64,000 bases of DNA, from positions 1-64,000 of the forward strand of contig CAZNLJ010000019.1 in the NCBI GenBank assembly GCA_964573725.1, given 5' to 3'. The position numbers were made by a program, and so were the translations under genes. The DNA comes from UBA6168 sp964573725. Lineage in GTDB: Bacteria > Bacteroidota > Bacteroidia > Chitinophagales > Saprospiraceae. The notes beneath the pieces are model-generated. The model searched no databases, was not told where the DNA came from, and was given only the letters and a program-made list of their open reading frames with translations. Below, one piece after another: positions 9,278 through 18,688 of this stretch; positions within the stretch are counted from its first letter, which is position 1; each line of letters starts with the position of its first letter.

Positions 9278-10315
9278 TCATGTCAACAACGGCAACCATT
9301 TCAGGTATAGGTCCAGTTCCACCCCCGGCCGGAACGCGAAATAGTGGTTCCGGAATTTTTCCGGGCCGACCTGCCACTCGATGAGCCACAGGGCGGGTGC
9401 TTCGGTGGGGGGCAGGAATCCTTCCCTTGCCGTTCCGTTTTCATCCACCCGGAAGGATCCGGACCGCAGGATCATGCCCGTGTCCGCATCCCGGATGGAA
9501 AAATGGCCGTCCACGGCCTGCCGGGTATCGTTGACGACAACGACCGGATGTCCGGATTCGCCGGCATCGCCGACCATGACGCAGACATCCGTCTGCACCC
9601 GCTTGATGTAATGGTAAGCCAGCTTCTTGCGGTAATAGTAATCCACGACGGCATCGGAGAGGACGGGCCAGCCGTCCCGCAGGTTCCACCACAGGATGCC
9701 GTTGCGTTCCCCCTTGTGCATGCGCCAGTATTCGATGAAAAATTTCTTGGCTTCCGCCTGGATGATCTGGGAGGCGGAGATGAAGCGGTCCAGGTCGGTG
9801 GGCACCTCGGTGAAGACGCACTTGATTTGGTTGGTCATCAAATCATTGCGCCGGAGGGTCTCGGTGGCGTGGGGGTGGGAGCGGACGGCCTTGGTCTGCC
9901 ATTGGTCGTTCCATCGGAATTCCTTTGCATCCGTCCAGGGATACACATGGTCGGCTTCGAACATGCGTTCGAGGCTTTCGCGGCCGGGGCATCCGTGGTA
10001 GCCGATCTCGCTGACGAACCGGGCGGTGCTTTCCGTGTAGTAGGGGGCCTTGAAGTAGCCGCGGGGCCCCCAGAGGTGTTGTTCGGGGGAGAAGGACTGG
10101 TCGATCCGGTTGCCGGCGAGGCGGAACGCTTCGGGCCCGATATAGGGGGAGCTGGGCAGGTAAGGGGTTTTCGGGTCGAGGCGGCGGACGAGGTCGGGCA
10201 GCAGACGGCGGCTGATGAAGTCCATGTTGGGGTCGATGCCGGGCTGGTCGTTGTCCCATTCCTGCGACACATCGTTTTCGTTGTTGCCGGCCCACAGGAC
10301 CAGGGAGGGGTGGCG
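9278..10315 (-). CDS. GH2 beta-mannosidase, C-terminal part after in-frame TGA
   Basis: This part continues in the same frame directly after the TGA at 10316-10318. It begins with RHPSLVLWAGNNEND, which contains the GH2 acid/base Glu (codon 10277-10279). The nucleophile is in FVSEIGYHG. The C-terminal domains follow, ending about residue 775 of the full protein. A GTG at 10268-10270 could start a separate peptide, but that peptide would lack the acid/base Glu, so it would be inactive alone. GH2 beta-mannosidases remove mannose from the ends of manno-oligosaccharides made by GH26. Confidence 0.8.
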   Translation of the reverse strand, partial: RHPSLVLWAGNNENDVSQEWDNDQPGIDPNMDFISRRLLPDLVRRLDPKTPYLPSSPYIGPEAFRLAGNRIDQSFSPEQHLWGPRGYFKAPYYTESTARFVSEIGYHGCPGRESLERMFEADHVYPWTDAKEFRWNDQWQTKAVRSHPHATETLRRNDLMTNQIKCVFTEVPTDLDRFISASQIIQAEAKKFFIEYWRMHKGERNGILWWNLRDGWPVLSDAVVDYYYRKKLAYHYIKRVQTDVCVMVGDAGESGHPVVVVNDTRQAVDGHFSIRDADTGMILRSGSFRVDENGTAREGFLPPTEAPALWLIEWQVGPEKFRNHYFAFRPGVELDLYLKWLPLLT

Positions 10316-11605
10316 TCAGATCCGGGTGATGGCCTTGGTCGCCTCCTCGGCGATCTTTTGCCGGAAACCTTCGTCCTGGGGATAGGTGGTGCATCCCATC
10401 ATGAAATCCTGCCAGACCAGGATGCCGTGCCGGTCGCAGCGGTCGTAGAAGAGGTCCTGTTCGTAGACGTTGCCGCCCCAAAGCCGGACCATGTTGCAGT
10501 TGAGGTCGACGAGCATGTCCACGCAGGGGCCGATATGGTGGATGTCGCGGCTGTGGAGGGCGTCGAGGGCGACCCAGTTCGTGCCCTTGACGAATACCGG
10601 CACCCCGTTGACCTGGAAGCGGAATTCACCCGGATAACCGTGTTTGTCCGCCGGGGCGTAGCACAATTCCGCGGTGCGGATACCGATGGGCTGTCTGTCT
10701 TCGGCGAGCAGGTGCCCGGCGGGATCCAGGATGCGCAGGGTCGCTTCGTACAGGTTGGCCTCGCCGAGGCCGCGGGGCCACCAGAATTCGATGTCCTCCA
10801 GGTCGTTGAGGCGGTGTCGGAAGACGGTCGAGTAGATGGGGAAGGACTTGTCGAGGACGGTCCGGTCCCGGTTCGCGATGCGGATGTGCAGCACGAGGTC
10901 GTCAATGTCCGGGCGGTCGGTCGCGAATTCCCAATCGACGTAGAGGGAGGCTTTTTTTTGGGCCACCTCGACGGATTTGGTGACCCAGTACACGGACTTG
11001 AACCGGGTGGGCGGAAGGGTCAGGAGGGAGACGTCCTTCCAGATGCCGGCACTGACCAGCCGGGGCAGGATGTCCCAGCCGTAGCTGTGGGCGGCTTTGC
11101 GGATGTGAACCGATTCGCCGCCGAGCGCATCGTAGCGGACCCCCCAATGTTCGCGTTGGTACTTGCGGCCTTCGAGGATAGGGGAGTGGATGCGGACAAA
11201 GAGGTCGTTGTCCTGCGCCAGGACCGCCGTGACATCGAAGGCATGTTCGACGAACATGTTCTCCGTCCTGCCGAGGACTTGTCCGTTCAACCAGATGTCC
11301 GCGATACAGTCGATGCCGTCGAAGCGCAGGAGGACGGATTCGCCGGCCGGCAGGTCGGGGCGGTCGAAATGCAGGTGGTACCACCATTGGCAGGTCTCGT
11401 ATTTGCGGAGCCGGTAGACGTGGTTGCCGACCTCAGGCGGGTCGATCAAGCCGGCATTTTGCAGGTCTATTTCCACATTGCCGGGCACCCGGGCGGGTAT
11501 CCTGGTGAAATGGCTGGCCGGCAATTCCTCCGGGCTGGCGGGGGCGGCCGGGTCTTGTGGACCGAAGTAGAGGGTCCAGTTTCCTTGGTTGAGAGATGAG
11601 ATCAT
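10316..11605 (-). CDS. GH2 beta-mannosidase, N-terminal part truncated by TGA
   Basis: 429 residues from the ATG at 11605. The sugar-binding jelly-roll domain (about 1-200), the immunoglobulin-like domain (200-300) and the start of the catalytic barrel (VKGTNWVALDALHSR, NMVRLWGGNVYE) are all typical of family 2 beta-mannosidases. No signal peptide is visible, so the enzyme would act inside the cell or in the periplasm after oligosaccharide uptake. The frame ends at TGA just before the acid/base motif. Relatives have an Arg at this point (RLRHHPSL pattern), so a CGA-to-TGA change explains it. Neighbouring genes are 80 bp (upstream SIS gene) and 228 bp (GH26) away on the same strand. Confidence 0.85.
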   Translation of the reverse strand: MISSLNQGNWTLYFGPQDPAAPASPEELPASHFTRIPARVPGNVEIDLQNAGLIDPPEVGNHVYRLRKYETCQWWYHLHFDRPDLPAGESVLLRFDGIDCIADIWLNGQVLGRTENMFVEHAFDVTAVLAQDNDLFVRIHSPILEGRKYQREHWGVRYDALGGESVHIRKAAHSYGWDILPRLVSAGIWKDVSLLTLPPTRFKSVYWVTKSVEVAQKKASLYVDWEFATDRPDIDDLVLHIRIANRDRTVLDKSFPIYSTVFRHRLNDLEDIEFWWPRGLGEANLYEATLRILDPAGHLLAEDRQPIGIRTAELCYAPADKHGYPGEFRFQVNGVPVFVKGTNWVALDALHSRDIHHIGPCVDMLVDLNCNMVRLWGGNVYEQDLFYDRCDRHGILVWQDFMMGCTTYPQDEGFRQKIAEEATKAITRI

Positions 11606-11685
11606 CGGATCGGTTCAAGCTTGTTTGTACCGGGGAAGCCGGCCGGGAGGGCCCGGCAGTCCGGCGGAGTTCGGGGCGGACCGGC

Positions 11686-12348
11686 CTAATCCGTCGGAAG
11701 GCTGCCGAAGAAAGCCCATTCCAGCATCTTGCAGAGGGCATGGTAAACGGGGAGGTGCAGTTCCTGGATATCCGCGGTGGCGGTAGCATCCACCCGGATG
11801 CAAACATCGCAGATTTCCTTCAACCGGCCGCCATGCCGGCCGGTCAGTCCGATGCAGGTCAAACCGAGGGCTTTGGCGGTGAGGACGGCATTGGCCACGT
11901 TTTCCGAGTTTCCGGAGGTGGACAGGGCGAGGAGCACGTCGCCGGGGTCCCCGTAGCCGAGGACTTGTTGGGCGAAGACCAGCCGGGGATCCACATCGTT
12001 GGCGAAGGCGGTATTCAAGCCGGCATGGGCGGCCAGGGAGATGGCGCGGAGGGCGGGTTGGAGGTTATCCGCGAGGTAGGGGCCTTTGTCCGGGGAGGCG
12101 GCGAGGAGACGCTTCCGGGTCGCCTCGGGCAAGGTCCGCTTGTACAGGAAACTTTTCATCAGTTCGCCCACGATGTGGTCGGCATCGGAGGCGCTCCCGC
12201 CGTTGCCGCAGAGCAGCAGCTTCCCGCGCTGCCGGTAGCAGCTGTGCAAGCGGGAGAATGCCTGTTCGATGTCTTTTCGGGCAGCCAGCAGGGCAGGGTG
12301 CCGTTCGATGGTCAGGTCCAGGATGTGTTCGGTGGTGGCGGGCTGCAT
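11686..12348 (-). CDS. SIS-domain sugar-phosphate isomerase, GmhA-like
   Basis: 220 residues with one SIS fold. The phosphate-binding loops LCGNGGSASDAD (47-57) and LSTSGNSENV (142-151) are clear. The four residues that bind metal and act in catalysis in GmhA enzymes appear at the right spacing: His58 and Glu62, then Gln195 and His203 (IQELHLPVYH). GmhA itself converts sedoheptulose 7-phosphate to a manno-configured heptose phosphate. Here the gene lies 7 bp after a ROK kinase gene inside a mannan locus, so isomerisation of mannose 6-phosphate to fructose 6-phosphate is an attractive inference. It is about 25 residues longer than usual GmhA because of an insert near residues 66-95. Confidence 0.8.
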   Translation of the reverse strand: MQPATTEHILDLTIERHPALLAARKDIEQAFSRLHSCYRQRGKLLLCGNGGSASDADHIVGELMKSFLYKRTLPEATRKRLLAASPDKGPYLADNLQPALRAISLAAHAGLNTAFANDVDPRLVFAQQVLGYGDPGDVLLALSTSGNSENVANAVLTAKALGLTCIGLTGRHGGRLKEICDVCIRVDATATADIQELHLPVYHALCKMLEWAFFGSLPTD

Positions 12349-12355
12349 GGTATGT

Positions 12356-13351
12356 TCATTCGGAGGGTTGGGAACGGATACCGTTGAGGGCGACGCTGAG
12401 GCTGGCGATATCGCCTACCTCGTCGCCGAGGGCGGCGGGTACGATGTCACAGACGGCGGCGGCCGGCTCGAGCGCCTCCTGCCGGACGGTCTCCCGCAGG
12501 ATGTCCGCAAACAACTGCGGGTTGCGGGCGAAGACGCTGCCGATGACGATGCGTTCGGGATTGAGGAGGTCGATGAGGATGGAAATGCCGAGTCCGAGGT
12601 GTTTTCCGGAGATGCGGAAGATCTCGAGGGCGGTACTGTCCCCCCGCAGGGCGGCATCGGCGATGCCCTTGGCCGTCAAGGCCTGCCTTTCCGCCTCGTT
12701 TCGGGCCAGGGCGGTGCTGGCGCCCTGGTCCCAGAGTTCCCGGACGTGTTGCCGGGCGAGTCTTGCGATGCCGGCGCCGCTGCAGAATCCTTCGAAGGAT
12801 CCCTGCTTGCCGTAGGCCCAGGGCCCTTCTTCCGACAGGCGTATGTGGCCCACTTCCCCGGCGAGGTCGTTGGAACCGGTATAGAGCTGCCCGTTGAGGA
12901 TGAGGCCGGCACCCAATCCGGTGCCGAAGGTCAGGAAAATCATGTGGCGGGTGCCTTTCCCGGCACCGAAGCGCCATTCGGCGAGGGCGCAGGCGTTCGC
13001 ATCGTTCTGCAGGAAGACGGGGACACCGAAGGCGTCCGAGAAGATTTGGGTGATGGGGATGCGGTCCCAACCCGGGAGGTTGGGCGGGGAAAGGATCAGC
13101 CCTTGCCGGCTGTCGAGGGGGCCTCCGCAGGTGATGCCGATGGCCCGCAGCCTACGGTCGGGCAGCCGGCGGATGAGGTCCGCCGCCGCCTGCACGATGG
13201 TCGTGATCATGGCGTGGGGACCAATGTCCGTGTCGGTGGTGAATTGGGCACGCGCCAGGATGTCCATGGCTTCCGTTCCGGCCGACACGGCGCATTTGGT
13301 GCCGCCGATATCGATGCCGAGGTAGTAGTATGGCTGAGAATGGTCCAACAC
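12356..13351 (-). CDS. ROK-family sugar kinase lacking the usual zinc motif
   Basis: 331 residues. ATP-binding loop GIDIGGTK (12-19), catalytic Asp117 in LQNDANA, and the phosphate segment FGTGLGAGLI (142-151) are present. There is no N-terminal helix-turn-helix, so it is a kinase, not a NagC/XylR-type repressor. The CxCGxxGCxE zinc site normally found after the GH pair is replaced by AYGKQGSFEG (179-188). With the SIS isomerase 7 bp downstream it probably phosphorylates a hexose, most plausibly mannose released by GH26 and GH2. The substrate is inferred from context. Confidence 0.85.
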   Translation of the reverse strand: MLDHSQPYYYLGIDIGGTKCAVSAGTEAMDILARAQFTTDTDIGPHAMITTIVQAAADLIRRLPDRRLRAIGITCGGPLDSRQGLILSPPNLPGWDRIPITQIFSDAFGVPVFLQNDANACALAEWRFGAGKGTRHMIFLTFGTGLGAGLILNGQLYTGSNDLAGEVGHIRLSEEGPWAYGKQGSFEGFCSGAGIARLARQHVRELWDQGASTALARNEAERQALTAKGIADAALRGDSTALEIFRISGKHLGLGISILIDLLNPERIVIGSVFARNPQLFADILRETVRQEALEPAAAVCDIVPAALGDEVGDIASLSVALNGIRSQPSE

Positions 13352-13588
13352 TTGGGTCTGGTTGTTATGGATGCCGTCGGAGCGGTGGGCGGACCGGCAG
13401 GGAGCCGGACCTGTCGTGGGAGGGACCAGCCGGGATGCCTTCCCGGTCGGTCCGTTCCCGTTGCGCGCAGGTGCCGCCGTTCCGGTCGGGCGACGGGAAG
13501 GAGGCCCTGTTCCCGGCCGGGGAAGCGATAAGGGACAAGTCCTGTCTCGCCGCCCCGGCCCGGGAAAGGCCCGCCATCATCAATTCGG

Positions 13589-15367
13589 TCAGTCGACCAG
13601 CAGCATCCTGCCGGTGGCCTTGAAATCGTCCACGGCAAGGGTATAGAAATAGACGCCGGCGGCGGCACCGGTGGCGTTCCAGTCGAGTTGGTATTGCCCG
13701 GCCTGCTGGACACCGTCCTGGAGGACGGCCACCAGGACGCCGAAGGCGTTGTGGACGGTCAGCTTGACGTTTGCGGGCTTCTGCAGGCGGTAGCTGATGC
13801 GGGTCGTCCCCTGGAAGGGGTTCGGCGTGTTCTGGTCCAGCTCGAAGACATCGGCATGGGTTTCGACGACCGACGTGGTGGCATCGGCATAGCCGTCCAG
13901 GATGGCGGCCAGGTTGGCGGCGGGGTCGAAACCGTCGATCTCATTGGTCCAGTGGAGGGCGCCGATGGAATGGCCGTCCAGCGTGGAGGTGAAGCCCGGG
14001 TCGATGGAGAGGTCCTCCACCAGGTCGTAGAAGTTGACGATGCCGTCGCCGTCCTCCGTTTCGACACCGGGAATGGTGCCGGGGTCGTTGTCACCGAAAT
14101 AATAGTCCGTCAGGTCCCATTGCATACCCTGGGCCTCCGGTACCCCGTAGAGCACCCGGTTCCAGATGGCCAGCTGTTCCGCGACGGCCGGGGTGATGGC
14201 CTGTTCGCCCAGCCCGGGATCGGTTTCGAGGATGGTATTTTCCTCCACGATGTTCGCCCAATCCGCATGCAGGGCCTGCGCACGGGTGTTCATCCAGGGG
14301 GTCGGGACCTGGACCTCCCAGGGGCCGTCCCCGAACCAGTTGAGGTAGGAAACGGGGGCATCGAAGAGGTCGTTGTATTCCCCGTTGTAATACGGGTCCA
14401 GGGTCGGTTCGTTGTAGTAGATGTTGTTGGAAACGAATATCTTGTAGTTGGCGATATCATCGTAGGGGGCGACCAGGGCGGTGGAATCCGCATTCAGGGC
14501 GTCCGGCGGCAGGAAGATGAAGGTGCTGATGGTGTCGAGGCCCATGATGTCGGTCGGGATCTTATCAGGCTCGAGCTGGATGACGGTATGGTCCTCACAC
14601 TTGGTTTGGCAATTGTAGAACAGGTTGTTGGTGAAGTACGCTTCCCGGTAGTAGTTGTTCAGGATGACGTAAGCGTGGTTGTTGATGAAGGAATTGTGGT
14701 TGATGAGGGCATAGGAGCAAAGGGCCTCCTGTTGGAGGAGGGCCATGCCGCTTCCCGTCACGGTATTGTTTTCGAAAATCAACGTGTCGATGGGCACCTT
14801 GGCCTGGAAGACCCGGCTGGCCCACCACTGGTCGTCCCAGAAGAGGTCGCGGAAATAGTTGTTGCGGAACTCCAGGACGAGGCCCTGCGTGATGGCGTCC
14901 GCCAGGAACCATTGGTGTTGGGTGAACTCCATCAGGCAATCGTGGACCGCCAGTTTCCGGTTGAGGCCCTGGAATTCCCACCGGGCGAAGAGTCCGCCGC
15001 CCAATTCGTTCCGGCCCTGGCAATGGATGTTCTTGAGCGAGAGGCTGCCGTTGATGACGTTGGTGCCCGGGTCGACGTCGTTGGTGGTGACCGGAACGAT
15101 GACCGGTTTCTTGCCGCCGGTGGCCCCTTCGATGAAGAGGGTGCCGTCCGGATTGTCGACGTTGATGGCGGAGAGCTGGAAGTGGATGCCGGGGAGGAGC
15201 CGGTAGACCCGGTTCGGGTTCAGGCGGTTTCCGGATGCGTCCACATCGTTGTTGATGGTTGTTTCCAGGAGGCCGGCGTTGCCGGGTCCGGGTGGAATCT
15301 CGATGACATCCTGGGCAGTCAGGCCCAGGCAGGTCACCGCAAACAGGAAGGTAAAGATGAACTTCAT
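13589..15367 (-). CDS. secreted right-handed beta-helix protein with T9SS sorting domain
   Basis: 592 residues with a signal peptide (1-18). About residues 40-330 have the short repeating N/D/G-rich turns and Val/Ile/Phe ladders of parallel beta-helices (LSLKNIHCQG, LIFENNTVTGSG, NHNSFINNHAYVILNN, YFTNNLFYN). The last 80 residues (TPNPFQGTTRISYRL to the end, with AAGVYFYTLAVDD) are a type A T9SS sorting domain, so the protein is exported through the outer membrane and attached to the surface or released. It lies 89 bp after the TonB receptor gene, taking the place a SusD would have. It may bind or cut the polysaccharide; no pectate-lyase catalytic residues were identified. Confidence 0.8.
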   Translation of the reverse strand: MKFIFTFLFAVTCLGLTAQDVIEIPPGPGNAGLLETTINNDVDASGNRLNPNRVYRLLPGIHFQLSAINVDNPDGTLFIEGATGGKKPVIVPVTTNDVDPGTNVINGSLSLKNIHCQGRNELGGGLFARWEFQGLNRKLAVHDCLMEFTQHQWFLADAITQGLVLEFRNNYFRDLFWDDQWWASRVFQAKVPIDTLIFENNTVTGSGMALLQQEALCSYALINHNSFINNHAYVILNNYYREAYFTNNLFYNCQTKCEDHTVIQLEPDKIPTDIMGLDTISTFIFLPPDALNADSTALVAPYDDIANYKIFVSNNIYYNEPTLDPYYNGEYNDLFDAPVSYLNWFGDGPWEVQVPTPWMNTRAQALHADWANIVEENTILETDPGLGEQAITPAVAEQLAIWNRVLYGVPEAQGMQWDLTDYYFGDNDPGTIPGVETEDGDGIVNFYDLVEDLSIDPGFTSTLDGHSIGALHWTNEIDGFDPAANLAAILDGYADATTSVVETHADVFELDQNTPNPFQGTTRISYRLQKPANVKLTVHNAFGVLVAVLQDGVQQAGQYQLDWNATGAAAGVYFYTLAVDDFKATGRMLLVD

Positions 15368-15456
15368 GATGCTTGTTGAATTAGTGAAAAATGCAAGCTG
15401 CCGGGGCAGCGGTTATTGGTTGCCGCTCGGTTTTCCGGGGAACTCGGGCGGGCATC

Positions 15457-16070
15457 TCAGAAGCCCCAGGTCAGCCCGAATTGTGCGCGTACGCCATATT
15501 GCTCGCTGTTCCGGGGCAGGAGGGTTTGTCCGCCGAACCGGATGAAGTAGTCGTCGATGTGCCTGCTGACGTTCGTGAGGTTGGCGAATACGTCGAGCTG
15601 TTCCGTCAGCCGCTGTTTAAGGCTGATGTCGACCCACATGAATGTGTCGTAATAGGAATTGGTCAGGGCCAGCCGGGCATCCTGGTTCTGGAGGGTGTTG
15701 TTCTGGTACCGGAAGGAGCAGCGGGAACTGAAACCTTTGTAATCCCAGCCCAGGACCAGGTTCAGGATGCCGCTGGGTTGGTCCACCAGGCGGCCGCTGC
15801 GGGTATGGTATTCGTAGCCGATGATTTCCTTCGGCAGGAAACCGGAGGAGTCGATGCCGATGACGACGTTCTCGAAATAGGGGTACCGGGTATCGGAACG
15901 CAGCAGGGTCAGGTTGATGTCCAGCACCAGGCCGTTCCACAAGCCGGGCAGGTACCAGAAGTTGGTCTGCCAGGACAGCTCGAGTCCCGAATAGGTGGCC
16001 GGTTCGAAATTGTTGAAAGGGATGTTCGTCCGGTGCACCTGTTCCAGCCGGTCCATGGGGTAGAAATTGC
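15457..16070 (-). CDS. TonB-dependent receptor, C-terminal barrel part after frameshift
   Basis: The last 200 residues or so of the receptor, starting in effect at GNFYPMDRLEQVHRTNIPF and ending LRAQFGLTWGF-like with a terminal Phe (VRAQFGLTWGF), the usual outer-membrane barrel end. It lies in a different frame from the upstream 16065-18470 part. The junction is near 16062-16080; adding one C to the CC of gccttccgg on the coding strand would restore a continuous DAFPAGNFYPMD. Without it the barrel is incomplete and could not insert normally. Confidence 0.8.
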
Positions 16071-18470
16071 CGGCCGGAAGGCATCGAGCAGCCCGGCCGG
16101 CGCGCTTTCGGATACGATACGGTCGCGGCGATGCGGGAAATAGTCGTTGAGGGTGAAGATGAACCCTTCCACTTTCTTGTGGAAAAGATTGAGGGTCAGC
16201 AGGCCCAACTTATTCGAATGGAACAGGCACCCCAGGTCGTAGTTCCAGGCGGTGGCGGGCAACAGGAAGGGGTTGCCGGACGCGAAGGGGGAACTTGGCT
16301 GTTCGGTGATGACGATGGTAGGGGATAGCCGCCGGAAATCCGGCCGGGTGGCGCTCCGGTACACCGCACCCTGGAAGATGACCGTCGGGTTCATGCGGTA
16401 TTTCAGGTTCAGGGACGGGAAGAAATAGGCGTTCTTGCGGCGGACGGCCACGGAATCCGGTGTTCCGCGGACACCGTTCGCGTTGGCGCCGAGTATTTCG
16501 ATATGGTACCCCTCGTACCGGGTCCGTTCCTGCTCGTAGCGGAGACCCGGCAGGATCATCCATTTGTTGCCCGCATTGATTTCGGCCATGGCGTATCCGG
16601 CGAACGTTTCCTCCCGGTTGTTGTAGTCCTGGTGGTAATTGTCGTACCCGCTCTGCTGGTAGAAATTGACGTTGGCCGGATGATATTGGCGCTGGATGTC
16701 GGTCAGGAGGTCGATGTCGGCGCCCCAACCCAGCTGGTAGCGGCCGTCGAGGAAAATGCCCGGGTCGTAGCCGGGATCCAGGAAGTTCGGGGCGGCGATC
16801 CCGCGCTGGACGCTGAGGTTGGTGTTGATCCAGGGGAACATGGCGATGAGCGCTTCCTTGCGCGCCCGACCGGCCCCGTGCTGGAAATCCACGAAGTATT
16901 GGCTGTTGTCGCTTTTCCGTTCCAGCCGGTGGTACTTGCCGCCGACGGAGAAGGTACAGGACAGGTTTTGGGATAGTTGGAAGGGGATATTCCAGTCGAG
17001 CCGGGCATCGTGGTTCTTGTCCGTGAGGGGACTTTCCGAGAAGCCCATTTGCTGCAGGTAGCTGTCGTTCACATGGGTGTCGCCGAACAGTGCCAGTACC
17101 TCCGCCGGTTGCCGGAAGATGAGCCATTCCTGGTTGATGGGGTCGGCCCCGGTGTTCAGTTCGATGAAATTGAAGAATTGGCCGGATGAGCGGTGGTCGG
17201 CGGACGAGTGCGCCAGGGTCAGGTTCAGGGTCGTTCTCCCCAGCCGGAAGGCGTTTTGCAGGGAATGGGTCCAGAGTTCCGTGCGGGTCATGAAATGGCT
17301 TGCGGTCTTGGAGAACGGCTCGTTGGGCTGGGTGAAGCGGAAGGTGTTGACGCGGGAGTCCCCTTCGTCGACTTTGCGGTTGAAAAGACTGAAGAGCTTG
17401 ATGTCCAGCCATTTCGATTTGTAATCGAGCGTCAGGTTCCCTCCGTCGCGGATCCGTTCGGTAGTTTGGTCGGTGAGTACGGTGCCTTCCGTGCGCAGCT
17501 TATATCCCTTCACGCCGGTGAGGTTGCCTTCGTCGTCCAGCTCCTGAAAGACGATGGGACTGCTGTAATTGCCGCCGAATCGATGGGAGGGGAGTTGTTT
17601 GCGCTCCGTGGACAGTTGCAGCCTGACACCGAACCGGTTGTCGAGGAACCGGTTGCCGACCGCCCCGACGAGCTTGTGGTTGCGGAAGGAATGGCCCAAT
17701 TGGTTGTAGCCGCCTTCCGCGCTGCCGTTCGCGTGCAGCCCTTCCTGCGCCGCCTTGATCTTCAGGTCGATGGTGCCGCCGATGGCATCGGCGTCCATGT
17801 CGGCGCGCAGGCTCTTGGAGACCTCGACGCCGGCCAGCATTTCACCGGTGATGAGGCTCAGGTCGGCACTTCGGTCGAAGTCGTTGGTGGAGGCCATTTT
17901 GACCCCGCCGATGGTCACGTTGTTGTATTTGGGTGACAAGCCCCGGACAACGATCTTGTTGGCTTCACCGGAGGAGCGCTGGAGCGATATGCCGGGAAGC
18001 CGCCCGATGGATTCCGCCACGTTGGCATCCGGCAACTCCTCCATCTTTTCCGCGGAAACCACGTTGACGATCTTGTTGGAGGCGAGCTGCTCGTTGATGG
18101 CCGCTATCTGGCCGCTGGCCTGGACGGAGATGGTCACGGCCGCCAGGTCGTTCCCGTAGGTGAGGGCGAAGTCCAGTTCCGTCGTGGCATTGTCTTGTAC
18201 CGTGACGGTGCGGGCCGATTCGACATAGCCGAGGTAGGAGGCTACGACCCGGTAGGTTCTGGGCTCCAGGCTCAGTTCGTACCTGCCGTCGGCATCCGTG
18301 GCGACACCGAGGGTGGTCCCCTCGATGAGGACGCTCGCCCAGGGAAGCCCCTCCCCGGTGGCCTCGTCCGTCACCTTCCCCCGGATTTTTCCCGACAGGG
18401 CGGGCGGGGCCGCAAGGGCGACGGTCCAAGCCGAAACAAGGCAAATTAAAATCACAAGTCGTTGTGCCAT
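16065..18470 (-). CDS. TonB-dependent receptor (not SusC-type), N-terminal and main barrel part
   Basis: The ATG at 18470 gives a signal peptide, then a carboxypeptidase-regulatory-like domain (IRGKVTDEATGEGLPWASV, about residues 27-110), then a plug domain (NIVNVVSAEKMEELPDANVAESIGRLPG) and most of a 22-strand barrel. No SusC-type extension or SusD partner is present, so it belongs to the simple TonB receptor class that imports oligosaccharides, here probably manno-oligosaccharides. Homology leaves this frame near 16065; the frame itself runs on to a stop at 15909. The gene has its own promoter and operator at 18553-18608. Confidence 0.85.
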
Positions 18471-18552
18471 AATGTTTTGATAAGGCAATAGGAACTTTGC
18501 TGAGCCTCGGTACGCAAGGTCAGGTGGATTACTTGTGACAGTCGGGTAATGT

Positions 18553-18608
18553 GCTAAAACGTTTAAGCTATTTAAGACAAATGTATGTAATCCTTCTTTA
18601 TCCAGCAA
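18553..18608 (-). promoter_or_regulatory. promoter with LacI-type operator for the TonB receptor gene
   Basis: On the minus strand TTG (18608-18606), 20 bp, then TACATTTG (18585-18578) matches the Bacteroidota -33/-7 pattern. Nine bases after it lies GCTTAAACGTTTTAGC (18568-18553), a near-perfect palindrome with a central CG, the shape bound by LacI-family repressors. It covers the expected transcription start. A 14/16 match sits at the symporter promoter. Confidence 0.65.
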
Positions 18609-18688
18609 GCGGAAAAAAAAATTTCGATAAAAACGGGATAGCGGGGCACCGGTCGCCAGGGTGCCGCCCTGTAGCGGGCGGTCCGGGT

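Noticed and set aside
9344..11599. A 751-residue plus-strand frame across the GH2 gene
   Set aside because: It is the antisense shadow of a clear glycoside hydrolase with recognised catalytic motifs on the minus strand.
15397..15410. Terminator after the TonB receptor gene's partner region
   Set aside because: A 5-bp stem gctgc/gcagc lies between the receptor and beta-helix genes, but the T-run is eleven bases away, so it is too weak to call.
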